A stretch of DNA of 64,000 nt from Rhizobium sp. C4 (GTDB lineage Bacteria > Pseudomonadota > Alphaproteobacteria > Rhizobiales > Rhizobiaceae), in the NCBI RefSeq assembly GCF_021026315.1, contig NZ_JAJNCX010000015.1, positions 57,315 to 121,314 on the forward strand, in the 5' to 3' direction. The position numbers were made by a program, and so were the translations under genes. This document shows, piece after piece, positions 52,982 to 61,364 of the stretch. Under the pieces are notes generated by a model that saw nothing but the letters and a program-made list of their open reading frames with translations, did no database searches and had not been told where the DNA came from. Positions within the stretch are counted from its first letter, which is position 1; each line of letters begins with the position of its first letter.

Positions 52982-54205
52982 TTAGCGTGCACCGTGCGCC
53001 AGCCTGGCGGCGTCAGGCAAGCGTCGAAGGACCAGCATCGCTGCGATGCCAATGAGCGGTCCGGGAACCAGCAACAGAAAAGCCCATTGCCAACCGCCAA
53101 TAGCGCCGGCAAAGAGCGGCGTCAGCCAGATGGCTACAACTGTCAGCGCAAAACCGATCGCCATTTGCATCGCAAGCGCCGTGCCGACAAGGCGCTGGTC
53201 GGAGAGTTCGGTTACGGCAGCGGAAAATTGCGCGCTATCGCCGATAATCGTCATGCCCCACACGATCGCGACCAACGTGAGAAGCCACACAGGGCCGCTA
53301 AAGAAGAAGCCGATCGAAACGGCACAGAGCCCCGATACGGTCATCATGCCCGCCGTGGTCAGGCAACGCCCGATCCGATCCGACAATATGCCTCCAAAGA
53401 CGCAGCCGACGAAGCCGGACGCGACGATGACGAAGCTGAACATGGACGCTGAGCCAAAGGGGGTATGCACCAGTCCCTTGGACGCTGCGTTCAGAAACGC
53501 AAGAATCCAGGCCCACATGGCGTAGAGCTCCCACATGTGGCCGAAATAGCCCAGATTGGCGAGAAAGACCGGCTTCGAACTCAGAACCTTGAGAATCTGC
53601 GCCGGGTTGAATGTGGCCTTTCCGAACGGAAACGGGCCTTCGGAAATGGCCAGACCAAACAGGAGTGCAGACAGTATGCAGGTGCCCGAGGACAGAAGAA
53701 CCACAGTGCGCCAGTCCGCCCCGCCCATCAGCGCCCGAAACAGATGAGGCATGGAGGAACCGAGCGTCAGCGCGCCGATCAGAAAGCCCAGCGCCAGCCC
53801 CCTGCCCTTCACGAACCACGTCGCCATCAGCTTCAACGCCGGCGGATAAACGCCGGCGAGCGCAAGTCCCGTGGTGAACCGCGCGAGAATCGCCAACAGC
53901 GGCGGCGGGTCGATGAGGAGGCATGCATTGGCAAGCGCAGCGAGAACGCCGGACATCGCAATCAGCCGGTTCATGCGCACGAGATCGGGCAGGTTGACGA
54001 GCGACGTCAGCAGCGCTCCCACCACGAAGCCGACCTGCACCGCATTGGTAAACCATGCCGCCTCTGTGGATGTCAGCCCATTTTGCCGGATCAGATCCGG
54101 CAGGATGGCCGTTGCCGAAAACCAAGTCGTCAATGCGCCGACAACGCCGAGGCAGATCAGGGACAGCGCCTGCCAGCGCTGTCCGTCATGCGCATCTCCC
54201 GTCAT
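52982..54205 (-). CDS. MFS transporter (CynX/NNP-like)
   Basis: A 407-residue major facilitator with about 12 helices. Helix 1 opens LICLGVVGALTTWFSA; the first half includes FTTGLALAGVYPPALKLMATWF (short motif GVYPPALK) and KGRGLALGFLIGA, a pattern seen in CynX/NarK-like carriers. The second half has GGILSDRIGR, the loop 8-9 signature. It is the last gene of the acetoacetate-CoA ligase operon, following MaoC by 1 bp, so it presumably imports the acid that this operon degrades. Confidence 0.88.
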   Translation of the reverse strand: MTGDAHDGQRWQALSLICLGVVGALTTWFSATAILPDLIRQNGLTSTEAAWFTNAVQVGFVVGALLTSLVNLPDLVRMNRLIAMSGVLAALANACLLIDPPPLLAILARFTTGLALAGVYPPALKLMATWFVKGRGLALGFLIGALTLGSSMPHLFRALMGGADWRTVVLLSSGTCILSALLFGLAISEGPFPFGKATFNPAQILKVLSSKPVFLANLGYFGHMWELYAMWAWILAFLNAASKGLVHTPFGSASMFSFVIVASGFVGCVFGGILSDRIGRCLTTAGMMTVSGLCAVSIGFFFSGPVWLLTLVAIVWGMTIIGDSAQFSAAVTELSDQRLVGTALAMQMAIGFALTVVAIWLTPLFAGAIGGWQWAFLLLVPGPLIGIAAMLVLRRLPDAARLAHGAR

Positions 54206-54206
54206 G

Positions 54207-54656
54207 TCACAGTCCTAGCAGCGGCATCGTGTAGGTGACGGCCGTTCCTTCGACGCAGACATCGCCGGCGCCATCATAGACCGAGACCTTCAGCTGGCAG
54301 ATCGGCTTATCCGGCCGCACCGACACGACCTCCACGCGACCGGTAATGGTCTCACCGACGCCCACTGCCTTCTTGAAATTGAGATTGGTGTTGAGGAACA
54401 CCGTGCCGGGACCGGGGAGATCCTCCGCGACGCAGGCATTGAGAATGCCCGTGGTGACGCCGCCCTGCACGATCAGCTTTCCGAACGAAGTCTTCTTCGC
54501 CAGCGCCTCGTCATAGTGGACCGGGTTGCGGTCGCCGGTCATGTCGGTGAAGGCGGCAATGTCTTCCATCCGCGTCACGCGGCTGCGCTCGGCAACCGCG
54601 CCTTCGGCTGGCATGCCCTTGATGACGCCGTCCCAGCCGCTTTTGGTCTCGCTCAT
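54207..54656 (-). CDS. MaoC-like enoyl-CoA hydratase
   Basis: A 149-residue hot-dog fold protein. The hydratase-2 motif is complete: TDMTGDRNPVHYDE carries the catalytic Asp and His, followed by FGKLIVQGGVTTGIL. These enzymes add water to trans-2-enoyl-CoA. It overlaps the DUF35 gene by 4 bases, making hydratase and DUF35 production coupled. In the steroid system, a MaoC pair (ChsH1-ChsH2) hydrates the side chain before an Ltp2 aldolase cuts it; here a single MaoC polypeptide is present and may form a homodimer. Confidence 0.9.
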   Translation of the reverse strand: MSETKSGWDGVIKGMPAEGAVAERSRVTRMEDIAAFTDMTGDRNPVHYDEALAKKTSFGKLIVQGGVTTGILNACVAEDLPGPGTVFLNTNLNFKKAVGVGETITGRVEVVSVRPDKPICQLKVSVYDGAGDVCVEGTAVTYTMPLLGL

Positions 54657-55090
54657 GACTGATCTCCCTTTTTACTGTCGTTAACGATTTTGAACGCCGG
54701 CAGCACCCGGCCGCCGATATCGGTGGGCTGCATGACGAGCGCCTTGCCGACACGTGGCGCTTCAGTGCCCTGTAAAATGAAAGAGAGCATGGTCGGCCCC
54801 TCCTCCAGTTCGACCAGCCCGACGGTGTAAGGTGCCGCCGGCTGCCAGCCCGGATGTCCGGGCTTGTGGATGGTCGAGAAGGACTTCAATCGTCCCCGCC
54901 CGGATGCGTCCGCCCAGACAAGTCTGGCACTCCAACAATGCGGGCAAATCTCGCGCGGATAGAAGACGGTGCGGCCGCAGTCGTCGCAGCGCTGGATGAG
55001 AAGCCGGCCCTCGGCCGCCGCCGCCCAGAAGGGCTTCGTCAGCTCCGTCTCCGTCGGACCGGGCACTTTCAGTTCTGCAAGATCGATCAT
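54653..55090 (-). CDS. DUF35 zinc-ribbon/OB-fold protein
   Basis: A 145-residue protein with the rubredoxin-like zinc ribbon CDDC and CPHC (cysteines near 35, 38, 49 and 52) followed by an OB-fold domain with FSTIHKPGHPGW. DUF35 proteins bind acyl-CoA and dock onto thiolase-fold partners, as in Ltp2-ChsH2 aldolases and PhlACB acyltransferases. The genes on both sides overlap it by 4 bases: the thiolase-fold gene upstream and MaoC downstream, so a stable three-protein complex is a reasonable inference. Confidence 0.92.
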   Translation of the reverse strand: MIDLAELKVPGPTETELTKPFWAAAAEGRLLIQRCDDCGRTVFYPREICPHCWSARLVWADASGRGRLKSFSTIHKPGHPGWQPAAPYTVGLVELEEGPTMLSFILQGTEAPRVGKALVMQPTDIGGRVLPAFKIVNDSKKGDQS

Positions 55091-56241
55091 GCGTCTGCTC
55101 CCAGAACGAGCGCAACCGCCTCGCTCATCGTGGCGCCATTGCCGGTCACGAGGGCAAAGCGCGGATCCCTGATCTGGCGGCCCTGCGCCGCGCCGCGCAA
55201 CTGGCGCACGGCCTCAGTGACATGCGTCATGCCGCCCGCGAGATCCGGCTGACCGTAGCCGAGCTGTCCGCCATGGGTATTGAGCGGCCAGTCGCCCTCT
55301 GGCCCGAAATCATGCGCCCGCATGAAGGCCCCAAAGCCGCCGGGCGGGCAGATGCCGGAATCCTCAAGCGTAGTCGCCACCATGATCGTGTAGCAGTCGT
55401 AGAGCGACAGCAAGCTCATGTCCCGCACCGTCAGACCCGACTGCGCAAACGCCCGCGCCATGGAAGGCTTGAGCGGTCCCGAGGTCAGATCCGGAGCTTG
55501 GCTGACGGCGCGATGAGTGATCTTTTCGCCAGCACCCAGAAGATGGACGGCCCGCCCGCCCAGCGACCGGGCCCGCGCCACCGAGGTGACGATGACCGCC
55601 TCAGCGCCCGCTACCGGCATGACGATCTCGAACAGACGAAGCGGCGAGGCGATGAGCGGAGAAGCCAGCACATCCTCGACGCTCGCCGGCTGGCCATGGA
55701 AAATGGCGTTCGGGTTGCGCTGCGCATTGGCGCGTGCCCAATGCGCGATCAGCGCGAAATCTTCATCCGTCGAGCCGTAGCGCGCCATATGCGCCTGCTT
55801 CAGCAGAGCATAGGAAATGTTGGCACCGGAAGCGCCGAAGGGTACGTCGAATTCGCGGATAGGATTGCGGTTAGGGCTGCGCGGCGATTCCGGATTGCGG
55901 TGATTGCCGATGACACACAGCACCGTCTCGCACATACCGGCATCGATGGCCGCCGCCGCGCGCCAGATCATGCCGGGGCCCGAAGCTCCACCAAGATCGA
56001 CCACATTGGACATGTTTGGCTGCAGACCCAGATACTCCGACACAGTCGCCGGAACATGCTGCGGCGTCTCGCCGACCTGCGGACCGACCAGAAGTCCGTC
56101 AATGGCGTCCTTCTCCAAGCCTGCATCGGAAAGCGCCAGGGCTGAAGCCCGCGCCAGCATGCCCAGCGTCGTTTCGCCTTCCGTCCGGCGCACGGGCTTC
56201 AATGATCCCACACCAATCAATACTGCCTTGGACCGTATCAC
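55087..56241 (-). CDS. Thiolase-fold protein lacking the thiolase catalytic triad (Ltp2/SCP-x-like)
   Basis: A 384-residue thiolase-superfamily protein. Where thiolases have the nucleophilic cysteine it reads DLGGASGPG (82-90); the GHP histidine position reads GYGQP (328-332); and the second cysteine position reads VTGNG (365-369). YDCYT at 281-285 and NTHGGQ at 321-326 match the lipid-transfer/SCP-x branch. Without these residues a Claisen thiolysis is unlikely. Related Ltp2 proteins with DUF35 partners are retro-aldolases using tyrosines. It overlaps both neighbours by 4 bases. A scaffolding or acyltransferase role is the alternative. Confidence 0.88.
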   Translation of the reverse strand: MIRSKAVLIGVGSLKPVRRTEGETTLGMLARASALALSDAGLEKDAIDGLLVGPQVGETPQHVPATVSEYLGLQPNMSNVVDLGGASGPGMIWRAAAAIDAGMCETVLCVIGNHRNPESPRSPNRNPIREFDVPFGASGANISYALLKQAHMARYGSTDEDFALIAHWARANAQRNPNAIFHGQPASVEDVLASPLIASPLRLFEIVMPVAGAEAVIVTSVARARSLGGRAVHLLGAGEKITHRAVSQAPDLTSGPLKPSMARAFAQSGLTVRDMSLLSLYDCYTIMVATTLEDSGICPPGGFGAFMRAHDFGPEGDWPLNTHGGQLGYGQPDLAGGMTHVTEAVRQLRGAAQGRQIRDPRFALVTGNGATMSEAVALVLGADA

Positions 56242-58181
56242 AGCGCCGCCTCCGGTCGCAGTGCGGCAAAAGCGGACAGGCTTGCCGGATTCGCGAGCGA
56301 GTCCTTGTTCTTAACCTCAAGTCCTGAGACGACGGCCTTTGCCGCCCCTTCAACGCGCTTGCCGTTCAGTGTATAGGGAATGTCAGCCACCGTGTAGATC
56401 GCGGCCGGCACATGGCGGGGCGAGCATTCGGCGCGCAACCTGCTCCGGATCGACCTGGCCAGTTCGGCGTCCGCGCTGCGCCCTTCTGCCATTTTCAGGC
56501 ACAGAACAATTTCCTCGTCATTGTCGATCGGCCGGCCGAAGACAATGCAGTCTTCAATCTCCGCAAACCGCTCACACACATTGTAGATATCGGCCGTACC
56601 GATGCGAACGCCGCCAGGATTGAGCGTGAAATCCGACCGGCCATGGATGACCGCGCTGCCATCGGCATTCATCGTCGCGCGGTCGCCATGGGTCCAGATT
56701 TCGGCCCGGTCGGCGAAGTAAGTCTTGCGATAGCGCTCGTCGCCATCCGGCCCCCAGAAGGTGAGCGGCATGGAGGGGAAAGGCTCGGTACAGACGAGTT
56801 CGCCCGCGCGCCCGACAACCGGCGCGCTGCGCTCGTCGAGAACATTCACCGCCATGCCCAGCGCCTTGACCGTCAGCATGCCGCGCCGGACAGGGTGCAG
56901 CGGCGAACCGAGGAGAAAACAACCCATGATTTCGGTGCCGCCCGAGATAGAGGCAAAGCCAACGTCCTTCTTGATCGCGCTGTAGATCCAGTCGAACTGA
57001 TGCGGCGCGACCGGACTTCCGGCCGACATGAGCCAGCGCAGGGAGCCGAGATCGAAGGCCTTGTCCGGCTCGAAGCCGCTATCTGCCAGAGTCGCCAGAT
57101 ATTTCGGCGAGATGCCGAGATGCGTCAGCTTCTCGCCTTCCACGATCCGCCAGAGCGGTGTGCAATCGAGACCGGTCTCGGTCTTGAGGATCGGCGCACC
57201 GTCGTAAAGCACGAGAACGGCATCGCAGGCGAGCGCCGAAACGATCCAGTGATACATCATCCAGGCGGTGTTCGAGTACCAAAGCACCCGATCGCCCGAC
57301 CGCACGTCGCCATGCAGCAGATGTTCCTTCACCTGCTGGAGCAGCACGCCGCCGGTGCGATGCACGATCGCCTTGGGCTTGCCGGTCGTGCCAGACGTAT
57401 AGAGAATATAGACGGGCTCGTTGAAGCCGATGCGCGCGAAGTCAAGCGCAGCCTCCGCAGTGCCGAATTCGGCGTAATCCGCGAGCGGCGCGGCGCAGGA
57501 GAAGCCGGCCGGGCCGACGTGAACGACCTCTGCCAGCCCTTCGAGACCCGCGATGATGCTCTCCAGCCGCTGGGCAATATCATACGCCTTGCCGCCGTAA
57601 CGGAACTGCGCCTGCACAAAGACCACTTTGGGTCGCACCTGGCCAATGCGGTCGAGAATGGCCGCCGCGCCGAAATCCGGCGAGCAGGAGGTCCAGACCG
57701 CACCAATCGAGGCAGTGGCCAGCAGCGTGACGAGGTTCTCGATCCGGTTTGGCAGAATGGTCGCAACCCGGTCGCCCTGACCGACGCCGGCCTGTTTCAG
57801 ACCCGCAGCGACGCGGGCGACTTCCGCGCGCAACCAATCTCGCCTGACCTCACGGCGACCTCCTGCCTCGTCAGTCTCCACAACGCAGACGGCCTCGCCG
57901 GCCCCGCGGAGCAGGTTTTCCGCCAGATTGAGCTTCGCATCGGGAAAGAAGGCCGCACCCGTCATCCAGGCCTTCGACGAAGGCACGAAATCGCGATCCC
58001 CCGGCTCGCCGACAAGACCGGCAAAGTCCCATACAGAGCGCCAGAATGCACCGGGCGTGGCAATCGACCAGCGATGAAGGCCGTCGTAATCATTCGGGTC
58101 GATCCCCGCCATCCGGGCAAACCGCGCCATTCCCGAACCATGCGCCATGGTTTCGGGCGGGCTCCAGAGCTTCTCCGCCAT
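56238..58181 (-). CDS. Acetoacetate-CoA ligase-family acyl-CoA synthetase
   Basis: A 647-residue ANL ligase. It begins EKLWSPPE. The A3 motif is ILYTSGTTGKPKAIVH, the A5 region is ISGGTEIMG, the A7 motif HGDRATMNADG and the A8 hinge SDFTLNPGGVRIGTADIY; the catalytic lysine is in TLNGKRVEGAAK. The EKLWSPP start, FWRSVWDF and DAKLNLAENLL fit acetoacetyl-CoA synthetases, but relatives activate other short or branched 3-oxo acids. ATG 58181 has GGAGGAGG upstream; the frame extending to 58235 is unneeded. It leads a five-gene overlapping operon and would activate its substrate for the hydratase and aldolase steps. Confidence 0.9.
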   Translation of the reverse strand: MAEKLWSPPETMAHGSGMARFARMAGIDPNDYDGLHRWSIATPGAFWRSVWDFAGLVGEPGDRDFVPSSKAWMTGAAFFPDAKLNLAENLLRGAGEAVCVVETDEAGGRREVRRDWLRAEVARVAAGLKQAGVGQGDRVATILPNRIENLVTLLATASIGAVWTSCSPDFGAAAILDRIGQVRPKVVFVQAQFRYGGKAYDIAQRLESIIAGLEGLAEVVHVGPAGFSCAAPLADYAEFGTAEAALDFARIGFNEPVYILYTSGTTGKPKAIVHRTGGVLLQQVKEHLLHGDVRSGDRVLWYSNTAWMMYHWIVSALACDAVLVLYDGAPILKTETGLDCTPLWRIVEGEKLTHLGISPKYLATLADSGFEPDKAFDLGSLRWLMSAGSPVAPHQFDWIYSAIKKDVGFASISGGTEIMGCFLLGSPLHPVRRGMLTVKALGMAVNVLDERSAPVVGRAGELVCTEPFPSMPLTFWGPDGDERYRKTYFADRAEIWTHGDRATMNADGSAVIHGRSDFTLNPGGVRIGTADIYNVCERFAEIEDCIVFGRPIDNDEEIVLCLKMAEGRSADAELARSIRSRLRAECSPRHVPAAIYTVADIPYTLNGKRVEGAAKAVVSGLEVKNKDSLANPASLSAFAALRPEAAL

Positions 58182-58252
58182 GTCTTCTAATCCTCCTCCG
58201 GGCGGGTCGGAAATTTCGGCCCCACCCTGCTTCACGACGGACTATATTTTGA

Positions 58253-58278
58253 GTATAACCAGAATGTCAATATTCTGA
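58253..58278. promoter_or_regulatory. Operator candidate in the divergent aacS-thiolase promoter
   Basis: AGTATAACCAGAAT (58253-58266) matches the site at 52010-52023 at 12 of 14 positions. It overlaps a perfect inverted repeat CAGAAT-(6)-ATTCTG at 58261-58278. It lies in the 123-bp gap between the divergent ligase and thiolase genes, so one bound regulator could control both. Confidence 0.6.
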
Positions 58279-58304
58279 TCATGACAAGAATTTGGGAGAC
58301 TGAT

Positions 58305-59483
58305 ATGGCAACGGATGTGTTCATCGTCGCGGCGAAGCGATCGGCAATCGGACGGCTCGGCGGTGCATTGTCGGAGCTTGCGGCCGCCGAGATCGGCGCG
58401 CAGGTGATTGCGCATCTCCTGAAGGAGGCGGATGTCGACCCGGCCGCCATTGATGAGGTCATCATCGGACAGGTGCTTTCCGGCGGCGCGGGGCAGAACC
58501 CCGCCCGACAGGCCTCGCTGCGCGGTGGTCTGCCGGTCCATGTCCCGGCCTCAACCCTCAATATGTTGTGCGGCGCGGGGCAGAAATCCATCCACATGGC
58601 GGCCCAGGCCATCAAGGCCGGCGAGGCGGACCTGATCCTCGCCGGCGGGCAGGATTCCATGAGCCGCGCGCCTTACGTGGTCGAAAAGGCCCGTTTCGGC
58701 CAGAAGATGGGCGACATCGCCATGCGCGACATGATGGTGCTGGACGGACTATGGGACACGTTCCACGACGTCCATATGGGCGTGACGATCGAGCAGATCG
58801 CACGGCGCTTCCAGATCACCCGCGCGGAGCAGGACGCATTCGCCCTCGCCTCCCAGCAAAAGGCGCTCGCGGCGCAGGAGGCCGGACGTTTTGCCGCCGA
58901 AATCGCTCCCGTCTCCGTGCCGTCTCTCAATGGACCACAGGTCTTCGACACGGACGAGCACCCGCGCGCCACAACGCTCAAACGTCTGGCCGCCATGCTC
59001 CCGGCATTTGAGCAGGACGGAACGATCACCGCCGGCAATGCCTCGGGCCTCAACGATGGCGCGTCCGCCGTTCTCGTCGCCTCGGAAAAACGGATGAACG
59101 AACTTGGCCTGACGCCGCTGGCACGGATCGCCTCTTATGCCAGCTTTGGCATGGAGCCGATGGATATGGGGCTCGCCCCGGTCGGCGCGGCACGCGGCGC
59201 GCTCAGCCGCGCCGGCTGGAGCGTCGGCGATCTCGATGTGATGGAGGTCAACGAAGCCTTCGCGGCGCAATCCATTGCCGTGCACAGGGAAATGGGCTGG
59301 GACCCGGAACGCGCCAATCCCAATGGCGGCGCGATCGCGCTCGGTCACCCGCTCGCCGCCTCCGGAAACCGGATCGTCGTCTCGCTGGCGCATGAAATGA
59401 TGCGCGGAAATGCCAGACGCGGACTTGCCACATTGTGCATCGGCGGCGGTATGGGCGTCGCCATCTGCCTGGAACGAGCCTGA
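58305..59483 (+). CDS. Acetyl-CoA acetyltransferase (thiolase)
   Basis: A 392-residue true thiolase. The nucleophile is Cys89 in NMLCGAGQK, the catalytic His is in ALGHPLAASG, and the second Cys is in TLCIGGGMG, the complete set. It catalyses reversible acetoacetyl-CoA cleavage to two acetyl-CoA. ATG 58305 has GGGAG seven bases upstream; the frame open to 58281 is not needed. It diverges from the acetoacetate-CoA ligase operon, and together they could turn acetoacetate into acetyl-CoA. Contrast the inactive-looking thiolase-fold protein at 55087-56241. Confidence 0.95.
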   Translation: MATDVFIVAAKRSAIGRLGGALSELAAAEIGAQVIAHLLKEADVDPAAIDEVIIGQVLSGGAGQNPARQASLRGGLPVHVPASTLNMLCGAGQKSIHMAAQAIKAGEADLILAGGQDSMSRAPYVVEKARFGQKMGDIAMRDMMVLDGLWDTFHDVHMGVTIEQIARRFQITRAEQDAFALASQQKALAAQEAGRFAAEIAPVSVPSLNGPQVFDTDEHPRATTLKRLAAMLPAFEQDGTITAGNASGLNDGASAVLVASEKRMNELGLTPLARIASYASFGMEPMDMGLAPVGAARGALSRAGWSVGDLDVMEVNEAFAAQSIAVHREMGWDPERANPNGGAIALGHPLAASGNRIVVSLAHEMMRGNARRGLATLCIGGGMGVAICLERA

Positions 59484-59676
59484 CAGCGGGTCGCTTGAGA
59501 CGCAAAACCGCAGCCGCACTGATTCGGTTAAAGGTCGAAACAAGGTCGACGCGTGCGGCGCGGCCGCCAACAATGGAACGCATCTCGAGGTGCTCAATGA
59601 AAAATGAGATCATAAACTGAGACCGAAAATGCGCTCGGCGCAACGATTCAGAATGGCGAAAGGGGAGAAGCAAAAT

Positions 59677-59754
59677 GCGGAAATTACTTCCGCTTTGAAC
59701 TGCGACCAGGTGCTGAGCACGGGCCTGATGGCGCAGAGACTTGTCAATTCGGCC
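59677..59754 (+). repeat. Repeat A, copy 1
   Basis: A 78-bp stretch (starting GCGGAAATTACTTCCGC and ending TTGTCAATTCGGCC) that recurs with about 80% identity at 63794-63872; its right half also occurs at 34282-34315. No credible gene is present between 59484 and 60080, which holds repeat A and repeat B only. Confidence 0.75.
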
Positions 59755-59912
59755 TGTTTTGGCGGCTTGAAAAACGGTTCGCCGTATTTGGGTCCGCCAG
59801 AGCGGCAGCCGTGCTGATCCAACATGAATGGCAGGAAAGCGCCTCCATATAGGCCTTTCAGCATGTTCTGTCGTTTGCCCGAAACCTGCCGGTCTGCTCG
59901 CCTAGTCTGCAA

Positions 59913-60012
59913 AGCGCCAATAGGAGACATTGTGCCTGACGCAAAACGCCCTATTCTGCGACGTCGCAAAAGTCAGGAAAACAAGTGTCGCTTTAATTGG
60001 GATTTTCGCGAG
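59913..60012 (+). repeat. Repeat B, copy 1
   Basis: About 100 bp starting AGCGCCAATAGGAGACATTG and including CCTATTCTGCGACGTCGC and AAAGTCAGGAAAACAAGTG. The core from 59940 on is close to 90% identical to 61874-61948. It lies 68 bp upstream of the LysE gene. Confidence 0.8.
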
Positions 60013-60080
60013 TGCATAGAAGAGCGATCATTGATGGGCTATGATTTGTGTTTTCTAGGTCGATCTAACCCGAGGAAGCC

Positions 60081-60695
60081 ATGGAATTAATGTCTGTAGC
60101 CATCTTTGCCGGTGCCCTGCTTCTGAATGCGGGAACTCCAGGTCCGAGCATCGCCGCGCTGGTATCGCGTGTGATTACCAGCGGTTGGCGCGACGTGATC
60201 CCCTTCGTCGCTGCCATGTGGATCGGCGAAGTGATCTGGCTCACCATGGCCATGGCTGGCCTCACCGCGCTGGCGCAGACATTTCAGTTCGGCTTTCGTG
60301 TCCTGAAGTGGCTCGGCGTCGCCTATCTTTGCTGGCTGGCGTTCAAGATGTGGCGCAAGCCGGTGGGCGAAGCTGCTGACGATCTTCCTCGACGGGCTTC
60401 GCCATTGTCCATGTTCGGTGCGGGCATGGCGCTCACCTTGGGCAACCCGAAGATCATGGTCTTCTACCTTGCCCTTCTGCCATCCCTGATCGACCTTTCG
60501 GAGACAGGAGTTCGGGAATGGGCGATCCTCGCCGCCATCACGCTGATGACGCTGGCCGCGATCGATCTGACCTGGACCTTCCTTGCCCACAAGGCGCGGT
60601 TTCTGTTGCGAACCCCTCGTGCCACACGGATTGCCAACCGGATTGGAGCCGTCGCTCTGGGCGGGGCCGCCGCCGCTATCGCGACACGAAATTAA
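60081..60695 (+). CDS. LysE/RhtB family amino-acid exporter
   Basis: A 204-residue inner-membrane protein with six predicted helices. The family signature NAGTPGPSIAALVSR lies at about 13-27 and GNPKIMVFYLALLPSLID near the middle, both characteristic of LysE/RhtB exporters of amino acids or homoserine lactones. A GAGGAAG ribosome site lies just before ATG 60081. Its stop overlaps the GNAT start (TAATG). Repeat B lies upstream, repeat C downstream of the pair. Confidence 0.9.
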   Translation: MELMSVAIFAGALLLNAGTPGPSIAALVSRVITSGWRDVIPFVAAMWIGEVIWLTMAMAGLTALAQTFQFGFRVLKWLGVAYLCWLAFKMWRKPVGEAADDLPRRASPLSMFGAGMALTLGNPKIMVFYLALLPSLIDLSETGVREWAILAAITLMTLAAIDLTWTFLAHKARFLLRTPRATRIANRIGAVALGGAAAAIATRN

Positions 60696-61168
60696 TGGTC
60701 GAGATCAGAGAAGCGGATCCCGAGGACTTGCCTGCCGTTCACTCGATCACGCAAAAGGCTTATGCGGTTTGGCTACCCGTTTTAGGCTGTCCGCCCCAGC
60801 CCATGACAGACGATCACGGCCCCCGCATCCAACGCGGCGACGTTTTGCTGGCTTGCGAGGGTGAATCGGTGCTCGGGCTTGTCGCTATTGAACGGGGTGA
60901 TGACCATCATATGATTTTCAGTGTGGCTGTTCATCCGGACAACGCAGGAAAAGGCATCGGACCTCGTCTAATTGCAGAGGCGGAACGTCGCGCTCGCCTT
61001 GCTGGAAAAGCCCGCATGACGCTCTACACCAATGCGCTTATGATTAGGAATATCGCTCTGTATCGGAAGCTCGGCTACCGTGAAATCGGCCGTCGCCCGA
61101 ATGCAGCGAGGCCTGGTTTTACGATCGTAGATATGGAGAAGGCGCTGATAGAACCTTCCGACCTGTAA
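60695..61168 (+). CDS. GNAT family N-acetyltransferase
   Basis: A 157-residue acetyltransferase. EIREADPEDLPAVHS opens the domain, VAVHPDNAGKGIGPRLI contains the acetyl-CoA loop, and ALYRKLGYREIG is the C-terminal motif. ATG 60695 overlaps the lysE stop by one base; the frame open to 60518 lies inside lysE and is rejected. Paired with an exporter, it may acetylate the same amino compound. Repeat C begins 27 bp after the stop. Confidence 0.9.
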   Translation: MVEIREADPEDLPAVHSITQKAYAVWLPVLGCPPQPMTDDHGPRIQRGDVLLACEGESVLGLVAIERGDDHHMIFSVAVHPDNAGKGIGPRLIAEAERRARLAGKARMTLYTNALMIRNIALYRKLGYREIGRRPNAARPGFTIVDMEKALIEPSDL

Positions 61169-61194
61169 TGTTCGGTTAATAGCGGTTTATTCGC

Positions 61195-61328
61195 AGAAAT
61201 CCTGACATTCGCGACAGATCGACCGCGCCTGAATTTTAAGGGGGAATTTCTATCGCGAAACTCAGGTGCAAAAATCAGAGTTTCGCGACCGACTTATGCG
61301 ACGACCGATGACCGCAATGGGCCGAAAC
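61195..61328 (+). repeat. Repeat C, copy 1
   Basis: About 134 bp, matching 63580-63712 with roughly 84% identity over the full length with one indel (shared landmarks: AGATCGACCGCGCCTGAAT and GGAATTTCT). It lies directly downstream of the lysE-GNAT pair. The second copy stands directly downstream of the MerR-MFS pair. Confidence 0.8.
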
Positions 61329-61358
61329 GCGCTGCTGCTCAGCGCCAAATGCGGTCAT
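61308..61358 (+). repeat. 51-bp palindrome-ended element, copy 1
   Basis: It starts ATGACCGCA and ends TGCGGTCAT, a perfect 9-bp inverted repeat, with CTGCTGCTCAGCGCC inside. A second copy (61814-61865) lies on the other side of the gene at 61365-61736. It overlaps the right end of repeat C. Confidence 0.7.
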
Positions 61359-61364
61359 CACACG

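Noticed and set aside
56412..58190. A 592-residue plus-strand open frame opposite the acetoacetate-CoA ligase
   Set aside because: The ligase motifs on the minus strand are complete; the plus frame is compositional shadow.
59610..59969. A 119-residue minus-strand frame in the repeat region
   Set aside because: It is made of repeats A and B; the same peptide piece recurs only because the DNA repeats do.
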